Shown in pieces: positions 36,723-46,904 of a stretch of DNA of 46,904 nt. Origin of the DNA: an uncultured Cyclobacteriaceae bacterium (GTDB lineage: Bacteria > Bacteroidota > Bacteroidia > Cytophagales > Cyclobacteriaceae). Numbering within the stretch: the stretch's first letter is position 1; each line of letters opens with the position of its first letter. A program made the position numbers and the translations under genes. The stretch lies in the NCBI GenBank assembly GCA_947492745.1, contig CANLOE010000054.1, positions 1-46,904 of the forward strand, given 5' to 3'. The notes beneath the pieces were generated by a model. That model was given only the letters and a program-made list of their open reading frames with translations, had not been told where the DNA came from and made no database searches.

Positions 36723-36737
36723 ACCAAATCATTTGGT
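36723..36737. promoter_or_regulatory. Palindromic operator candidate between divergent genes
   Basis: ACCAAAT-C-ATTTGGT is a perfect 7-bp inverted repeat with one central base, in the 396-bp gap between the TonB receptor and the lipoprotein gene. A second inverted repeat, TAGCCTAT (36773-36780) with ATAGGCTA (36820-36827), lies next to it, and TATATTTG (36679-36686) fits the -7 box in the plus direction. A regulator binding here could control both genes. Confidence 0.45.
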
Positions 36738-36994
36738 AAGTCCCTCAAATAGATAGGATTAAATGACTTTTTTAGCCTATTTTGAGACTTTTGACCTTCG
36801 ATTTATTTATTTAGGGGTCATAGGCTACCCTCTAAATACAAAATAGTGAATAAAAGAATCAAGTGCCTGTAGGCAAGATTACTTACTTATTCTCGTTGAA
36901 AGTAAATTATAGCCATCAATTGATGACTGAGTATGGATAGGACATTTTCGCCTATACAGCCCTTACATTTACAGTCCCTTTCCAAGATAACCTT

Positions 36995-38494
36995 ATGACC
37001 CGACAATTGTATCACGCACTCCCTATTTTATTGATTGCGATTTTTTATGCATGCAGCCCAAACGGTAAGGCGCAGGAAAAAGCGCGCGTCACACCGCACA
37101 TCGTTTACGATAAAGAGCAGTTTAGGGTACCTGAGGAAGACCCTAGAATGGGCCTTGTCAAGCATGATGGTCTGCCCGCCATACCTATAGGTCTAATGGC
37201 CTATATCCGCTATGTAGAGCTGGCCAATAATGGGGATAGGATAGATTACCTTCTCCGTCAGTGCGGAAAGAATGGCTTTATACATAGTCTGTCGCTTCGC
37301 GTCCATTGGGCGGACATACTCCATAAGGAAAACGGAAAGCTGCATATCCGCCCGGAGGGTATCGGTCATCTCATCGATAAAATCAATGCAAAATCGAAAA
37401 ATCTGCACGGTAACGGATTGCCCATATTCCTAAAGTTCTTCTTCGAATATTTTCCTGAAGAACTGTGCACACCCGGTACGGAAAATGGAAAAACGTATGA
37501 AACCACTATGCCGGATAGAGAGGATTTCTACTGTTACCGCCTCCGAGGCAAATATATCCCCATCAGTACAGAAAAAGCCTACCACACCTTACTGGAAGAG
37601 GTGATGGAGAAAGTGAGTACATGGCTACATAACTATGACCCTATGGGAACACGTATCCCCATGCTGGCCTTTATCGGCCCTTTCATGAGTTCCAATCAAA
37701 TGCGCGTACCCAACAGCGCTGCACCGGATGACTTTCCACCCAATGGTTCTTCTACACTCCATGGTATACAATGGACGAAGGTCGAGCATATCAGGGCCTT
37801 TGAAAAATTTGCACGCCTCATGGGTGAACAAAAGTATCCAGGCTTTGCACATCGTTATTGGGTATTCAACTATACATACTCTGGACGATACCCCTTGACC
37901 ACTCTTGATCAAAAAGGGGTTGCGGATATCCTCAAGGCTTCGCATCCTTATGGTGAAAGTGGCGTACTTTTCAAATCAGAGAGTTTGTGCGTCAACTTCA
38001 ACGCTAAAAATGATAGGTTCGACCCTGCTCTAATGCCCAGACCCACTATCAAGACACAGAATATGAAAACGAGCCCCAACCGTAATGCTTCTTGGCGCTT
38101 CAAAATGCTCCGAGACGGTCCGCGCTCACCCTATAAAACCATAGTAGACAGTCGCCTGTCCCATGGTTGGGAGATATATAGACAGTTCAACTACAAGTTC
38201 GAGCGGAAAAAAAAGCAGGGTAGGGGTACTCAGACGGCCACGATGTATCCCTTGGATTCAATGATAGATAATACGGTTTTTACCAATCCCCATCTACGGA
38301 AAGGGTGGCAAGGTACATTGTGGGTGGAAATCAAGAAAGAGGAGGCCATACGCTCTGAGAAACTGTTTCGGTTGGATACGGGTGGACCTTTGGCCCCATG
38401 GCTGAAAACCTATGATAATAGCATTAGAGAGGGTGTACTTCGGGCTGTAGAGGAACGGCCTGCCCTCACCAATAGTAATTCTCCTCAACATTAG
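36995..38494 (+). CDS. Uncharacterised lipoprotein, possibly a TIM-barrel glycoside hydrolase
   Basis: 499 residues with a lipoprotein signal (lipobox FYAC, cysteine at residue 20). I do not recognise a named family. Features are GFIHSLSLRVHWADILHKEN followed by an NGKLHI turn and LPIFLKFFFEYFPEEL, an alternating strand-helix order seen in GH42-like or other TIM-barrel hydrolases, and a long aromatic and basic C-terminal half. Possible acidic catalytic residues cannot be assigned with confidence. It is divergent from the TonB receptor, with an operator-like palindrome between, and lies 7 kb from a GH117 gene. A carbohydrate-active role in agar use is inferred from context only. Confidence 0.5.
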   Translation: MTRQLYHALPILLIAIFYACSPNGKAQEKARVTPHIVYDKEQFRVPEEDPRMGLVKHDGLPAIPIGLMAYIRYVELANNGDRIDYLLRQCGKNGFIHSLSLRVHWADILHKENGKLHIRPEGIGHLIDKINAKSKNLHGNGLPIFLKFFFEYFPEELCTPGTENGKTYETTMPDREDFYCYRLRGKYIPISTEKAYHTLLEEVMEKVSTWLHNYDPMGTRIPMLAFIGPFMSSNQMRVPNSAAPDDFPPNGSSTLHGIQWTKVEHIRAFEKFARLMGEQKYPGFAHRYWVFNYTYSGRYPLTTLDQKGVADILKASHPYGESGVLFKSESLCVNFNAKNDRFDPALMPRPTIKTQNMKTSPNRNASWRFKMLRDGPRSPYKTIVDSRLSHGWEIYRQFNYKFERKKKQGRGTQTATMYPLDSMIDNTVFTNPHLRKGWQGTLWVEIKKEEAIRSEKLFRLDTGGPLAPWLKTYDNSIREGVLRAVEERPALTNSNSPQH

Positions 38495-38594
38495 GGGGGA
38501 CCAAGGTACTTGCTGATAGATTCGTCGTGGAGTGAACGTTACCATGCGATTAAAATTTAAAATTAGAATGAAATAAACTAAATTTGACCCTTCA

Positions 38595-38760
38595 ACCCGG
38601 ATCATGCGTTAGAACTTCGTAACGAGGGTTTAAATAGCAATAAATCAGGGGGGTGTTGGATTTAGCATAGCACCGCTATGGTGAATTCAAAAAACGTAGT
38701 GCAACGACCGGTTTGCAGCTATTTAGATCCGCAGTAGATTTTCCAATGCATGATCCGGGT
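38595..38760 (+). repeat. Palindromic element, family D (D3), in the queE leader
   Basis: A 166-bp copy, ACCCGGATCATGCGTT to AATGCATGATCCGGGT, with TCA on both sides (38592-38594, 38761-38763). It ends 26 bp before the queE start, so the queE promoter must lie within or before it, and the mRNA leader may fold as its hairpin. Confidence 0.92.
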
Positions 38761-38786
38761 TCAAAGGAAAAAGCTTATATCAATCT

Positions 38787-39542
38787 ATGTTAAAACTGGC
38801 CAAGTTGAACGGCAAACCCGAGATTTTTCACTCTATTCAGGGTGAGGGCAAAAGCATGGGAAAACCCTCTGTTTTCATCCGATTGTCCCTGTGCAACCTC
38901 TATTGCATATGGTGCGATACGGACCATACTTGGAACTGGGAGGGTACACGGTATCCGCATGTAAAGGATAAGGATCCCCAGTACCGTAAATTCGATAAAT
39001 CAGCGTCCATAATCATGGCCACTACTGAGGAAATCATGGAACTACTGAGCAGCTACCCCTGTTTCAATATCATACTGACGGGTGGGGAGCCCCTTGTGCA
39101 GCAGAAAGACCTGCTCCACTTGGTCACAATGATGAAAAGAGCGGAAGATACCTATCGTTTCGAGGTAGAAACCAACGGTACGCTGCTACCATCACCAGAG
39201 CTGGATGGATATATCGATCAGTACAATGTTTCCGTAAAGCTCCGAAACTCCGAGGTTACCGAAGGCGAACGTTTGAAGGACAGGGCCATCGCTTATTTTG
39301 TGGGTAATGGAAAGGCAAGCTTTAAATTTGTTATCGATGGACAGGGAGATTTGGAAGAGGTATTGTCCTTGAGTAATACGTATGGTATTTCACCGGAGAG
39401 AGTATACCTGATGCCCCAGGGCATGGTTTCTGAAGAACTATTGTCCAAACAGGAGTGGCTGGTAGAAGCCTGTAAATCCCATGGATTCAATTATACGGAC
39501 CGACTTCACATCCATATCTATGGTGATAAGAGAGGTGTATGA
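38787..39542 (+). CDS. queE: 7-carboxy-7-deazaguanine synthase (QueE-type radical SAM)
   Basis: 251 residues. The radical SAM motif CNLYCIWCDTDHTWN gives C36, C40 and C43 (CxxxCxxC); FHSIQGEGKSMGKPSVFIRL and ILTGGEPLVQQ are typical of QueE. The enzyme makes 7-carboxy-7-deazaguanine for queuosine or other deazaguanine products. No other queuosine gene lies nearby, so the pathway partners must be elsewhere. ATG 38787 is supported by the conserved N-terminus. Element D3 fills its leader. Confidence 0.87.
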   Translation: MLKLAKLNGKPEIFHSIQGEGKSMGKPSVFIRLSLCNLYCIWCDTDHTWNWEGTRYPHVKDKDPQYRKFDKSASIIMATTEEIMELLSSYPCFNIILTGGEPLVQQKDLLHLVTMMKRAEDTYRFEVETNGTLLPSPELDGYIDQYNVSVKLRNSEVTEGERLKDRAIAYFVGNGKASFKFVIDGQGDLEEVLSLSNTYGISPERVYLMPQGMVSEELLSKQEWLVEACKSHGFNYTDRLHIHIYGDKRGV

Positions 39543-39616
39543 CCCGAACCACATACGCTTTGTCTTTTTATGAAAGAGAACGGTATGAATAGGGTTCGGG
39601 TCAATGGTGAGTGGGT

Positions 39617-40054
39617 CTAAGCTTCTTTGATAATGACCTTCTCCATAGTATCGCCCTGACGTATGGCATCGATAACATCCTGTCCCTCTACTACCTTACC
39701 GAACACGGTATGGTTTCTGTCCAGATGACTGGTGTTGTCCCTGCTATGGCATATGAAGAACTGTGAACCTCCCGTATTTCTACCGGCATGTGCCATAGAG
39801 AGTACACCACGGTCATGATGTTGATTGTCGCCCTCAAGTTCACAATCGATATGGTATCCGGGACCTCCGGCTCCCGTACCGTCGGGGCATCCACCCTGAA
39901 TGACAAAGTTATCGATGACGCGGTGAAAGGTAAGGCCATTATAAAAGCCTTTTTCGGCTAAGTCTACAAAGTTTTTTACTGTTTTGGGGGCATCTTTCTC
40001 ATAAAAATCGATTTTCATGACCCCCTTTTTAGTATGTATTTCTGCAGTTTTCAT
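39617..40054 (-). CDS. Cyclophilin-type peptidyl-prolyl isomerase
   Basis: 145 residues, a minimal cytoplasmic cyclophilin without signal peptide. Conserved parts are [20 protein letters not shown] (FHR catalytic Arg), [38 protein letters not shown] and [16 protein letters not shown]. It speeds up proline cis-trans isomerisation in folding. It converges with queE. The 224-bp gap to the ABC-F gene shows no feature. Confidence 0.95.
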   Translation of the reverse strand: MKTAEIHTKKGVMKIDFYEKDAPKTVKNFVDLAEKGFYNGLTFHRVIDNFVIQGGCPDGTGAGGPGYHIDCELEGDNQHHDRGVLSMAHAGRNTGGSQFFICHSRDNTSHLDRNHTVFGKVVEGQDVIDAIRQGDTMEKVIIKEA

Positions 40055-40278
40055 AATTGCTATTGATTCTTTGATGATTAGTTATTGACTTATTATTGAA
40101 TTAGAAATGCTTTTCTGTTTTCTTTTTCCCTATTTCAGATCCGAAGACCTTATGGTCCATCGTCTACATCGGATAGACCGGAACTGTTGAAAAAGTACCG
40201 GGGACCTTCTTGTCTTCCACAGGGCATTGCTTAGTGACCTTTACTTGCAAAACTACTGGCAAACAGGTTTGATCGAGG

Positions 40279-42236
<1,958 letters not shown>

Positions 42237-42369
42237 TTAAGTCGCAATTTAGCGATTAGCGATGAACAATGAGTCATCTAATCGGAAATTTACCACCATT
42301 GTGTACGAAAGGACGTAGTATTATGCCGATTTAGCGAATATTTCGGCCATCTTTGCTAAGTGGAAATCG

Positions 42370-43059
42370 CTACATTTTTCTCTTAAAAAAGCGGTAAAGC
42401 GATAGTAGCAGTTTTTGATCGGTCACCGGTATTTTCAATAACCGGTCCTTTATTCTTTGATGCAGGGCCGCATGTTCTTTGACTTCCAGCCATTGTAGTA
42501 CTTCATCCGATTTTTCCTTTAAAGCTTTTAAGGAAGAGGTCCTCTCGGTCGCGGCCGGACCGTTCTCAAAATCCAATACCAATTGAGCACACTCATAGGC
42601 ATAGATCATCACTGCATGGGATAGGTTCAGGGAAGGGTAGGTGCATGTTAAAGGAATATGACTGACCCAATCGCAACATTTCAGGTCCTCCGTACTCAGG
42701 CCACTGGCCTCGCTACCAAAAACCAGAGCGACTTTGCCTCCCTCTTTACCCAAACTACCCCGAATGGCCTCAGGGAGCGCCCTGGCGTCGAAAGCATCTT
42801 TGCGGGTATCGCGATGTTGGGCAGTAGTACCTATGGTCAGGTCCATTCCTTCTATGGCTTCTTCCAGACTTTTGGTGACGTGACTGTTTTCAAGTATATC
42901 GTGGGATTGATAAGCAGTTATCTTTCCACGCTCTAGCCAAAATTTGCAGGGGTTGACCAAGTGGAGGCGGGCCATGCCCATGGTTTTTATTATCCTACAG
43001 ACAAAACCTATATTCTCCGGGACTCCGGGAGAAACGAGTACAATATGATATGCGATCAT
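42370..43059 (-). CDS. TrmH/SpoU-family RNA methyltransferase (TrmJ-like)
   Basis: 229 residues. The SPOUT knot motifs are visible: VSPGVPENIGFVCRIIKTMG near the N-terminus and VALVFGSEASGLSTEDLKCC with IPLTCTYPSLNLSHAVMIYA near residues 110-155. The order and the C-terminal helical extension fit TrmJ, which 2'-O-methylates position 32 of tRNAs. GN of the usual motif is EN here. Other TrmH relatives that methylate rRNA remain possible. Confidence 0.85.
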   Translation of the reverse strand: MIAYHIVLVSPGVPENIGFVCRIIKTMGMARLHLVNPCKFWLERGKITAYQSHDILENSHVTKSLEEAIEGMDLTIGTTAQHRDTRKDAFDARALPEAIRGSLGKEGGKVALVFGSEASGLSTEDLKCCDWVSHIPLTCTYPSLNLSHAVMIYAYECAQLVLDFENGPAATERTSSLKALKEKSDEVLQWLEVKEHAALHQRIKDRLLKIPVTDQKLLLSLYRFFKRKM

Positions 43060-43106
43060 GAGGTATGCTACTATTTTGCGAATCTAGGAATTTTTTTGTG
43101 ATTTTA

Positions 43107-43273
43107 GAGACTGTTTTAAAATGTATCTTTTTCTTTCTTATGTACTTCTTTTTGTGCCTGATTTCGTTGAAATTTCCGCTAGCTAGCGCGACATGCTATC
43201 TTTGTCAATCTCGCCTCATTTCGCATCCAAAATAAGTGATAACAAATTTTAAATATAATTTCAAAACAGTCTC
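43107..43273 (+). repeat. Complete family G element (G1)
   Basis: A 167-bp element with ends GAGACTGTTTTAAAATG and TTTCAAAACAGTCTC. TTA flanks both ends (43104-43106, 43274-43276). GAG-type ends with a TNA duplication are reminiscent of IS5-family (IS1031-type) ends. The rest of 43060-43496 holds no recognised feature. Confidence 0.88.
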
Positions 43274-43496
43274 TTACACTATTTAGAGAAATAGGTGTTA
43301 TATTGACCTACATTTATGACTATGGATTTTTTCCACTACAGTGCGAAGGTAGGCAGGTAAGATACATTACGATTCACGATACTTTTAACGGATTGTCCAC
43401 GGAAAGGAACATTGTAATGTTTGATCATATTCTCTACTTAAATTGATAAGTAAAAGCACTAATTTGAACTATTGATTTTTTTATACCGAAGTGTTC

Positions 43497-44222
43497 ATGA
43501 AACGTCGAGCCATATCCATCCAAAACCCCATGAAAACAACCATTGCGATTTCGCCTACAGAGACTACCTCTGATTTGAACGATATCCTTTGGGGAATCAA
43601 GTGGTTTGATATGAAATGGTCTTTGTTGTATCGGTTTTACATGTTTTCCATTTCCAGGCATGTAAGGAAGCACGATGCCGGTTTTTACTTTCAAGGTAGT
43701 TTGATGGAAGTATTGGAAAGTGAAATGGAACTGGATAGGGATAGTCTTCTTATTGTACGCTATCCCAATGCGGATAGCTTCCTACGCTTGGCTTCGAGTA
43801 GTATTTTCTCACTAAAGAGCCGATTAGCGACTCTGGCCATACGTAAGTTTTCCTTTGGATTTGCACGAAGAATATACAATCACTCTAGTTTTGCCGCAGG
43901 TAGTACTGATTGTAGGCAATGCTACTATCTGGTACATATCTTTCAAACGGATACCCGTCGGCTACAGATGCTACAGCAGGATATACAACACTTTGCCAAT
44001 AATAATGTGAGGCTTTATTTTGCAGGTATCAAAACTGCTCAAATCAGAAGAAGCAAGGATGATGGGACAGTTACAAAGCCTCCTTTTTTTATGGATGGAA
44101 TACTTCTTTGGGAGAGTGATGACCTAGGTTCACTATGGAAATTCTCACAGGAACAATGGTATCTGGCCTTTAAGATACAGCATAAGTCGAATGGGCTATA
44201 CCTGTTCAATAAAGAGAAATAA
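43497..44222 (+). CDS. Hypothetical protein, two DUF1330-like halves
   Basis: 241 residues from ATG 43497; the longer frame begins with GTG. No firm family. Each half shows the pattern of a ferredoxin-like (dimeric alpha-beta barrel) module: first GFYFQGSLMEVLE, DSLLIVRYPNADSFLRLAS and a helical SRLATLAIRKFSFG; then CYYLVHIFQTDT, NVRLYFAGIKTA, DGILLWESDDLGSLWKFSQE and WYLAFKIQHKSNGLYLF. A DUF1330-like duplication is inferred from these motifs. No signal peptide. Its TAA stop is exactly the base triplet before a truncated G element (44223 on). Confidence 0.5.
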   Translation: MKRRAISIQNPMKTTIAISPTETTSDLNDILWGIKWFDMKWSLLYRFYMFSISRHVRKHDAGFYFQGSLMEVLESEMELDRDSLLIVRYPNADSFLRLASSSIFSLKSRLATLAIRKFSFGFARRIYNHSSFAAGSTDCRQCYYLVHIFQTDTRRLQMLQQDIQHFANNNVRLYFAGIKTAQIRRSKDDGTVTKPPFFMDGILLWESDDLGSLWKFSQEQWYLAFKIQHKSNGLYLFNKEK

Positions 44223-44275
44223 GGGACTGTTCCAGCAACTATTATTTTGAGATTTTTTGTCGCTTATATTCAAAT
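44223..44275 (+). repeat. Diverged single arm of family G (G5)
   Basis: Starts GGGACTGTT directly after the stop codon TAA and continues with TTTTGAGATTTTTTGTCGC, resembling the reverse complement of the G3 arm. The other arm is lost. 44276-44428 shows no other feature. Confidence 0.45.
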
Positions 44276-44428
44276 GCAATTGTTTCGGGATAGACTGAAG
44301 GTCCCTGCGAAGGCGCTATGCCGACCAGAACGACCCTAATGAACAATCCACCAATGACTAGTGTACCCTTACAGGATTTTCCCATTTTACTTTTTCTTGA
44401 GTATATTTCAAAATAAGACTGAGCTTTA

Positions 44429-44595
44429 ACCCAAAATGTCCATTAGAAAATCTATTCCGGACTTAACTGACTTCAAATCAGTAAATGAATGCGTTTTTTG
44501 AATTCACCGTAGCGGTGCTACGCTGAACCCAAGAAAACGCACTGATTCATTGCCATTTAAGTCCTCATGACGAAGTTCCAACGAACATTCTGGGT
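44429..44595 (-). repeat. Palindromic element, family A (A5)
   Basis: A 167-bp copy in reverse orientation (ACCCAAAATGTCC to AACATTCTGGGT) with TTA on both sides (44426-44428, 44596-44598). 44599-44989 holds no recognised gene or element. Confidence 0.93.
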
Positions 44596-44989
44596 TTAAA
44601 TAATGTCCTGAAGATTTGGCCAATGAAGGCACCAGACTGCCGCGTGAGCCATAAACAAATGGCAGTAGCGCTATCTGTGCGAATTTTCAATGAATAGTAC
44701 AATCAAAGAAAAAGATACCGCAATAAGCATCATCAAGAAAGCACTTAGCCCCAAGAGTAAGTGCCATTCTCGCGAATTCCATGTGACCATTGGAAATCCT
44801 CATAATAATATAGGCAGAATTTGAGAGCTATAGTTGTATGAAATAGTCTACAAGCTTAGTCCTATTCCATTCTCAGTATTATATTGCCTCCACAAACCTA
44901 TGAATATAGAGGCCTTAGTTACAGTAGATGTTATTTTCTTTTGCTAATTTCACCAGAGTTCGGAATGAAGATGCCCTGTTTTGCTATAA

Positions 44990-45444
44990 GAGACTGTTTC
45001 GACAGCTGTTATTATGAAATTTATAACCCCTTGTTCTGAGTGTAGCGTAAGGCGGGACCGATCGTCAGGAAATTGTTCTGAGTATTTTGCCAGTGAGAGA
45101 CCGGCCTATAGCCTAGGAAAGGGTAGCAGCAGCTATCCGCGGAAATTTCAACGAAAAAAAGAGTACATACAGCAAGGAAAGCAATGTATTACACAAATTT
45201 GGGTATAAGATTTCGCGGGTCATTTTGGTTTCAATCAAGGAGATAACCGCAGGGATAGCAGCGCTATCCCGAGGATTGTCAATGCAGAGTGAAGCAAAAT
45301 GAACAGGAAGATAGGCGATTTTAAAAGCTAAGTTTGTATTAAACACTAAATTTCCGGATAAATAGGGTTTCTGAGAATCCCATATGCCCAATGAAAATCA
45401 ATGCATCCACATGAAAAAATGAAGAGACATTTCAAAACAGTCTC
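44990..45444 (-). repeat. Family G element (G2) interrupted by family B, upstream of GH117
   Basis: Ends GAGACTGTTTCG and TTTCAAAACAGTCTC, with GGAAATTTCAACG and GTACATA shared with G1. Flanks are TAA (left) and TAT (right). B5 (45192-45338) lies inside. The element ends 40 bp before the GH117 start. Confidence 0.75.
45192..45338 (+). repeat. Family B element (B5) nested in G2
   Basis: A 147-bp copy (CACAAATTT to AAGTTTGTA) with TTA on both sides (45189-45191, 45339-45341). It lacks about 13 bp near its left end compared with B3. Confidence 0.9.
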
Positions 45445-45484
45445 TATGTCGTATCTAAGATATACCTTAACGGAATACCCTTTT

Positions 45485-46792
45485 ATGAAACACTTGATGA
45501 CCACTGTAAGCTGTTGGCTAGTAGGACTGCTGCTATTCTCCTCCTGCCAAGAAACCTCGAAACGGGCTTCTACCACGAATACGGATCAACAGGAGACAAC
45601 CTTTCCGCTGTACATCAAAGACCTGGATTCATTAAGGCCCATGAGCGCAGCCATCAGAAGAAGTTTTGAACACTATGAAGCCCCCCGGCTCTTGGACAAT
45701 GAGTTGTACACTAACTTCAGGTATACAGAACTAGAGGGGCTGGACTATCATGATGGCGATGGTACTATCTCTAGGAGGGACCCTTCCAAGATTATCAAGG
45801 AGAATGGAAAGTATTATGTCTGGTATACTCATCGTGAAACCTCCACCTACCCCCAGGGTTTTGAGAATGCCAATGATACCGTTCCATCACAAGATTGGGA
45901 CCTGGCCGAAATCTGGTATGCGACCAGTAAAGATGGCTTTGTATGGGAAGAACAGGGAGTGGCCATCCCCCGACCACCAAAACCAAAACCGGGATGGCGA
46001 TCGGTAGCTACGGCCGATGTCTTGAAGTTCAAAGGGAAATACTATCTCTATTACCAGGCCTTCAATGCACCGAGCGGAAAGTACGATAAGAAAAGAGATG
46101 CCTATGATATCTGTCCTGTAGCGATGTCATGGGCTGACTCTCCCGACGGCCCTTGGAAGCCCATGGACAATGTCGTCATCCCCTTCGGTGATGATGATGA
46201 GTGGGATTATAGAGTTATCCATGACCCGAACCCTCTGGTCCATGATGGAAAGATCTACCTTTATTACAAGTCAGGCATGGATAAGAGAGATGCCAATCGC
46301 AAGTTCTGGGATGTATGGGGACTCGCTGTAGCAGCATCGCCAGAGGGGCCTTTTGTCAAACATCCTATGAGTCCTGTAATGAACTCCGGACATGAAACCA
46401 TCATTTTTCCTTTTAGAGAGGGAGTGGCCGCCATCGTCACTACGGACGGTATCGAACACTATACCATACAATATGCGAAAGACTGGGTGAATTTTGAGAT
46501 TGCCTCGGTGAGCCAATTACTGCCTACTGCCGCCGGTGTATTTTCTCCTGATGCCTTTGAGGACGATGGCGATGGTGACGGTATTACTTGGGGGCTGTCC
46601 CACTTTATCAACGCGGGCAACAACTGGAGCAAACAGTATTCAAAACTGGGTCGCTTTGATTGTGATCTGAGTCAAAAGGTGGATGACCCCAGCTTAAAAC
46701 AGTCCAACATATTATTCCCCAATGATCTCTACTTTAGCCGGGGCCTTAGTCCTGAACAAAGAAAGAAAATCAACGAACGGAATAAAGAGTAA
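45485..46792 (+). CDS. GH117 alpha-1,3-(3,6-anhydro)-L-galactosidase lipoprotein
   Basis: 435 residues from ATG 45485, where a lipoprotein signal begins (lipobox FSSC, cysteine at 21); the longer frame from 45401 runs into repeat G2. A five-bladed propeller is expected. Conserved sites are SRRDPSKII (D99), IHDPNPLV (D247) and NSGHETIIF (H303, E304), matching the acidic and His residues of GH117. The enzyme removes 3,6-anhydro-L-galactose from the non-reducing end of neoagaro-oligosaccharides, the last step after GH86/GH16 cutting. GH43-type enzymes share the fold, but the SGHET motif supports GH117. It may be anchored in the periplasm. Confidence 0.88.
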   Translation: MKHLMTTVSCWLVGLLLFSSCQETSKRASTTNTDQQETTFPLYIKDLDSLRPMSAAIRRSFEHYEAPRLLDNELYTNFRYTELEGLDYHDGDGTISRRDPSKIIKENGKYYVWYTHRETSTYPQGFENANDTVPSQDWDLAEIWYATSKDGFVWEEQGVAIPRPPKPKPGWRSVATADVLKFKGKYYLYYQAFNAPSGKYDKKRDAYDICPVAMSWADSPDGPWKPMDNVVIPFGDDDEWDYRVIHDPNPLVHDGKIYLYYKSGMDKRDANRKFWDVWGLAVAASPEGPFVKHPMSPVMNSGHETIIFPFREGVAAIVTTDGIEHYTIQYAKDWVNFEIASVSQLLPTAAGVFSPDAFEDDGDGDGITWGLSHFINAGNNWSKQYSKLGRFDCDLSQKVDDPSLKQSNILFPNDLYFSRGLSPEQRKKINERNKE

Positions 46793-46833
46793 GCAATTGT
46801 CTTTCTATGATAAGTCGCCAATACCTTTCTTCA

Positions 46834-46904
46834 ACCCAAATTGATGGATAGAAATCGTGATGAGCGTATCAATAGCAAAATACCGGCCATTTGTATTCGT
46901 TCGG
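46834..46904 (+). repeat. Half copy of family E (E3) at the window end
   Basis: Left arm of E (ACCCAAATTGATGGATAG on) preceded by TCA (46831-46833). It stops at TTCGG, immediately before the central TAGCACCGCTA hairpin. Confidence 0.88.

Noticed and set aside
33707-38494. Classical SusC/SusD polysaccharide utilisation pair
   Set aside because: The receptor lacks an adjacent SusD, and the divergent lipoprotein does not show SusD-type motifs.

Overview
The window reads as one contig of a marine, agar-degrading member of the phylum Bacteroidota (Cytophagia or Flavobacteriia; the genus cannot be decided from sequence alone). The evidence is: three secreted proteins with type IX secretion (T9SS) C-terminal sorting domains; a TonB-dependent receptor with an N-terminal carboxypeptidase-regulatory-like domain; many lipoproteins; several domains of unknown function that I know from this phylum (DUF4112, DUF2452, DUF2461); few Shine-Dalgarno sequences; a TTTG / TAnnTTTG promoter; and agar-type glycoside hydrolases (GH86, GH16, GH117).

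Layout. 0.3-4.2 kb: type I pullulanase and a GH13 amylase lipoprotein (starch/glycogen use), then a convergent DUF4112 membrane protein. 5.0-7.6 kb: a PQQ-type sugar dehydrogenase fused to a dihaem cytochrome module and a T9SS tail. 8.2-12.8 kb: a conserved translation operon (TPR lipoprotein, thrS, infC, rpmI, rplT) ending in a clear terminator; infC appears to start at ATC behind a strong Shine-Dalgarno. 12.9-16.0 kb: a PD-(D/E)XK nuclease-like gene, then a graveyard of a decayed IS3-type element and repeats. 16.1-20.8 kb: two secreted agar/porphyran hydrolases (GH86, GH16) sharing a ricin-type module and T9SS tail. 21.3-25.8 kb: DUF2452, an FMN azoreductase-type gene with a TetR regulator, and a stand-alone twitch radical SAM protein. 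26.8-30.0 kb: a DM13 lipoprotein, an outer-membrane beta-barrel and an L,D-transpeptidase homologue that has lost its catalytic Cys. 31.5-32.8 kb: DUF2461 and a VOC protein. 33.7-38.5 kb: TonB receptor divergent from an unrecognised lipoprotein, with a perfect palindrome between them. 38.8-44.2 kb: queE, cyclophilin, ABC-F ATPase, TrmJ-like methyltransferase and an unusual tandem-fold hypothetical. 45.5-46.8 kb: GH117 anhydrogalactosidase lipoprotein. GH86/GH16 would cut agar or porphyran outside the cell, the TonB receptor could import oligosaccharides, and GH117 would remove terminal anhydrogalactose; the genes are dispersed rather than in one SusCD operon.

The most striking content is intergenic. 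More than twenty short palindromic elements (about 160-170 bp) fill nearly every large gene-free gap. I distinguish families A, C, D and E (ends ACCC...GGGT), B (ends TACAAA...TTTGTA), G (ends GAGACTG...CAGTCTC) and F (ends GAAGTGATTTAGAC...). Most copies are flanked by 3-bp direct repeats of form TNA. They are repeatedly nested (A in B, D in B, B in D, B in G, F in D, A in an IS3 remnant), which proves past mobility. No transposase for them is visible here. Both ends of the window are half-copies of family E and stop at the centre of the palindrome, so the window probably ends where an assembly broke.
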